Of a stretch of 64,000 nucleotides of DNA, positions 61,301 to 64,000 are shown piece after piece. The stretch comes from Haliclona indistincta (Eukaryota; Porifera; Demospongiae; Haplosclerida; Chalinidae). The stretch spans positions 12,753,152 through 12,817,151 of the forward strand of contig OZ024784.1 in the NCBI GenBank assembly GCA_964017065.1. Direction: 5' to 3'. A program made the position numbers and the translations under genes. How positions within the stretch are numbered: the stretch's first letter is position 1; each line of letters begins with the position of its first letter. The notes under the pieces were generated by a model, which did not search any database, was not told the DNA's origin, and saw only the letters and a program-made list of their open reading frames with translations.

Positions 61301-61866
61301 TGCATAGAGGACCTTGCCAGACCAAGAAATCATCCATGCCTAGCGAATACTTACAGGACACAACAAATTATTTTGTGTCCAAGCGAGGATCAACACAGCC
61401 TAAAACAAAAGCCACACAGCACACCTCGGAGCATGCACCCAAGTCTCTCGACTAACAAGCATTCCAAACATGCTACAGACAGATGAATATTGATCATAAG
61501 AACATGGCAACTATTCATGCACTATCCAATGATGCAGGCAGCCTCACGCACGTTGCACAATACTGACTTACCAAAACATTCAGGTAGTGGCTTAGAATGT
61601 CCATTGCTAGAACCGTTGACCAAATTCTTTTCGTCAACAGCAGTACGGCCTAGCGAAACGCCGTTGTTAGGAGTAAACTCAGCCATTTTTTTTGAAACGG
61701 TGCCGTTGCTGATTCTATGATTTCCAGGAGGTGGTTTAATAAGTTTCTTCCAGTCTCTGAGTCGAACACTCTCCACAAGAAAAAAGTTCAAAGAGTCTGC
61801 TCCGACATTGAGTCCTAGCTTCTTGTAAAGGCGAGATGCCTCACGTTCCAGATCGGCTTCCGTCAT
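58392..61866 (-). CDS. Zyxin-family protein with three LIM domains
   Basis: Zyxin/LPP/ajuba-type proteins link actin, focal adhesions and nuclear signalling through three carboxy-terminal LIM domains. LIM1: CGLCFKPVEGTESGCVALDQ, VYHNSCFKCMRC, GKRLCGGSFYVIKGNILCEK. LIM2: CYCCKQVIKDK, LGYSYHAVCFRCCVCGKCLD, GIPFATDYNKKIYCELDFHK. LIM3: YAPICSACQEPITPLP, EKVTRKVIALDMCFHVECYK, CEDCGRHLNHDSDDQKCYPI and LLCLSCSRQRIE, stop at 58392-58394. Upstream exons read MRLRSTPSVPVGDTGIFIFH and, at about 60460-60500, VTDHLVILLADCG, which restores the frame into LIM1. The first exon, from 61866, starts MTEADLEREASRLYKKLGLN. The amino-terminal part is short for zyxin and its joining between 61571 and 60640 is unresolved. 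Which subfamily it belongs to is not clear. Confidence 0.84.
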
Positions 61867-62122
61867 ACTTTCCGGAGGTACCGATGATCAGTTTACATAC
61901 AACAAGAGGAATACGATACAAGATTAATAAAGTGTATCAGCTTCGCGACTGCCAAGGAGCAAGATTACACGCGCCTAATAACGCGCGTAATGTTTACATT
62001 CTAGCTAATTGGGCGGAGTCTCTACGAGATCGATAGACCACAATCATAGTTAATTTTTTATTATTGCTTGACTCTGTAATAATAGCTGCACATACAATTT
62101 GAAGGAGGAACATTCAATATTG

Positions 62123-63021
62123 TTATAGCTCTGCTTGAGGAAAGCTTTTAGTATATTTTGTTCTAATCATTTGCACAAAATCTAGAAAGAGAATGAAGTT
62201 TAAACGATCAATAGATGATCATAACTAACCTTCATAGCTAATCTGATCATCCCCATCAATTCTACAGTTTTCTCTGATTAATTGCTCCACTGCAGCAGAA
62301 GGACAATTATGTATAGTATCCTTTCTAAGAAGGCACACTCACACTCTTTCTCATCACGAAACCCAAGTTGTGCCTGGAGTAGAAACCTCTTCAGCTGCTG
62401 CACTGGAATATAACCCAAGCCTTCCTGGTCAAACACCTCAAAGGCAGCAATCACATCGCTATCAGACGGCCAATAGAGCTCTTGCTGAGAAGTGTTAGTA
62501 GATATGACCTCTTTCACTATACTCTCTAGATAATCTAACTTTAACTCGGCTTGTGGGGGAGCTAAGAGTGCAAACACAACAAGTGACTACTACTGTATCA
62601 AGGTAAACACACGTCTCGTTTTTATTTTCTCTTCTATGTCACTCTTAAAGCATCCCAACCCTAGAGACCTGTATGTAGTATATAGATTGGCTTGATAAAA
62701 GCTTGGATAAATGTGATCTCACTTGAGAAATGGACCAAGTTCATTAGCAATGATGTAACCACGCTCTTTACTGAAAACAACAAACGCTTCGGCAAATTCT
62801 GCACCAGAAAATAAGATTTAGTCATGATTATCAGTAAGCCTTGCTTGCCTTCTTTGTCAATACGAGATGGCACTGCTTGCTTTTGTAACGAGCCATCAAG
62901 TGCTTCACTCTATGGAAATTAAAATAAGTAGTATACTAGTACTGTTGCGCTTACCATCTTGATTCAGCGTCTTCGACTCTTGATGATCCCGTTCCTTTCT
63001 AAATATTGTGGGTGTGGTCAT
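62123..63021 (-). CDS. EFCAB2: EF-hand protein, dynein regulatory complex subunit 8 (EFCAB2-like)
   Basis: DRC8/EFCAB2 is a small calmodulin-like subunit of the nexin-dynein regulatory complex of motile cilia. Exon 1 reads MTTPTIFRKERDHQESKTLN from 63021. The next exons give EFAEAFVVFSKERGYIIANE (first EF-hand region, near 62740), then WPSDSDVIAAFEVFDQEGLG with YIPVQQLKRFLLQ (third EF-hand region, 62400-62470). A final pair gives AVEQLIRENCRIDGDDQISY and EDFVQMIRTKYTKSFPQAEL before TAA at 62123-62125. The fourth EF-hand loop (D-D-D-Q-I) looks able to bind calcium; the others are degenerate, as in the family. Divergent from PMVK. Confidence 0.8.
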
Positions 63022-63129
63022 TTTAAACCACTCCTTTTTATCTGGAATCAGGTGAGCTCGAGGTGAGCAGCGACTGAGGGCCGCAGATCTGCAGAGCTCC
63101 TAATCGCACATGATGAGAGAAAGTAGTCA
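63022..63129. promoter_or_regulatory. Divergent spacer between EFCAB2-like and PMVK genes
   Basis: The start codons are only 108 bp apart and face away from each other, implying a shared promoter region. No TATA box is seen. Confidence 0.5.
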
Positions 63130-63824
63130 TGGCAGCATCTGATCATCTTCCCTGCGTAGTGTTGTTAGTTTGTGGAAAACGTAAATCTGGCAAAGATTAC
63201 ATTGTAGGGAGATTGAAAGAGATGTACGTGAGTAGACAGCTCTTGTTTTTGAAACTCTTCTGACTGCACTCTTCCGCATTCATGCAGGCTGACACAAGAA
63301 GTGTGTCATGTTATAACTCTGTCTTCTCCCTTAAAGAAACAGTATGCTAAAGTGAGTTTAATAATCAATCAGTATAATTATTAATGATCCCTGTTGCACA
63401 GGAACATGGTCTGAACTATCAAAGACTGCTAGACTCTTCTTCATACAAGGAGCAGTATCGTGTAGACATGATCCGATGGGGAGAGGAAAAGAGAGACAAG
63501 GAACCAGGCTATTTTTGCTCACTTGCATGCCAGCAGGCACAGAAGACACCATTGTGGGTGGTTTCTGATGCACGGAGGCCCACAGACATGGCGTATTTTA
63601 AGTCAAGATTCGACACAGTGACTGTGAGAGTGTATGCTGAGGAAGATGTAAGGAAGAAGAGAGGGTGGAGTTTTACTGAAGGGGTGGATGATGCTCCTTC
63701 TGAGTGTGCTTTGGACGGATACTCGTGTGATGTTACTATCACTAATGATGGACTAGAGCAGCTTCTTTTGCCTCAACTCACATTACTGGTTGATCAACTT
63801 AGAACGAAAATTTCATTGTACTAA
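63130..63824 (+). CDS. PMVK: Phosphomevalonate kinase
   Basis: Animal-type phosphomevalonate kinase, which phosphorylates mevalonate 5-phosphate in the isoprenoid and sterol pathway. Exons 63130-63223, 63288-63351 and 63402-63824. MAASDHLPCVVLLVCGKRKS leads into the GKRKSGKD nucleotide-binding loop. Then LSSPLKKQYAKEHGLNYQRL, LDSSSYKEQYRVDMIRWGEE and PLWVVSDARRPTDMAYFKSR follow. RGWSFTEGVDDAPSECALDG and NDGLEQLLLPQLTLLVDQLR close the domain. Every family block is present; the protein is about 192 residues, the same as the human enzyme. Introns are 64 and 50 bp. The remaining 176 bp of the window hold no further feature. Confidence 0.96.
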
Positions 63825-64000
63825 CACAGTATAGAACATTATTTATTTATCTAAAGATAGTCAACGCTAAGTCTGAAGAAGTTGTTAGCACACAATACAC
63901 TATAGAGTACAGGCCTGTATCAAGCTCGGTCCAGCATGGTAAAATGTTCATAAAGTTTAAAAATTAATTGCCTCCTTACAGTACCTAAAGCATATCGTAG

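Noticed and set aside
1..64000. CRISPR arrays, bacterial operons, tRNA or rRNA genes
   Set aside because: The tandem repeats lack spacers, genes are spliced with eukaryotic architecture, and no structured RNA gene other than the SECIS hairpin was recognised.

Overview
The window is nuclear DNA of a compact animal genome, most likely a sponge (probably a demosponge). It is AT-rich, genes are spaced by a few tens to hundreds of bases, and introns are short (often 40-60 nt, GT-AG). The genes are clear metazoan orthologues (kazrin, SHP-type tyrosine phosphatase, zyxin-type LIM protein, ARMC3, brambleberry). It also carries a many-intron dihydroxy-acid dehydratase, an enzyme of branched-chain amino-acid synthesis that most animals lack. 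The sponge assignment is inference; no marker rRNA is present.

Layout. 1-4593: no recognisable gene, one foldback element. 4594-14017 (+): NOC2L, 5' end outside the window or unrecognised; its 6.1-kb intron holds decayed mobile DNA (RecQ-like helicase, DUF6589 protein, DIRS/Ngaro-type RNase H, 41-bp satellite). 14186-17673 (-): ARMC3. 17979-20282 (-): C1orf50 homologue with a hAT remnant in an intron. 20328-23138 (+): dihydroxy-acid dehydratase, sharing a 45-bp divergent spacer with C1orf50. 24132-24500 (+): a two-exon gene of unknown function. About 24940-25460: a decayed duplicate of part of the dehydratase. 25771-26064 (-): CDCA3-like. About 26135-27999 (+): TTLL10-like. Then a run on the minus strand: PEX3, brambleberry/KAR5-like, SHP-type phosphatase, selenoprotein K (in-frame UGA and a SECIS hairpin), EMC1 and kazrin. 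47697-51575 (+): SF3B2. Minus again: AP5B1, a zyxin-family LIM protein and DRC8/EFCAB2. 63130-63824 (+): phosphomevalonate kinase.

The genes do not form one pathway. They cover ribosome and spliceosome assembly (NOC2L, SF3B2), ER and peroxisome membrane biogenesis (EMC1, selenoprotein K, PEX3), cilia (ARMC3, TTLL10, DRC8), adhesion and signalling (kazrin, LIM protein, SHP), nuclear fusion (brambleberry-like), endosomal sorting (AP5B1) and metabolism (dehydratase, PMVK). Several are neighbours or share a chromosome arm in human (1p36, 11q13, 12p13), which suggests retained ancestral linkage. The most notable items are the animal dehydratase with its broken duplicate, the selenoprotein K gene with a visible SECIS, dinucleotide repeats that form splice sites, and a convergent RecQ/DUF6589 pair that may be one mobile element. 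Gene identities rest on recognised motifs and reading-frame continuity; no alignment or search was run.
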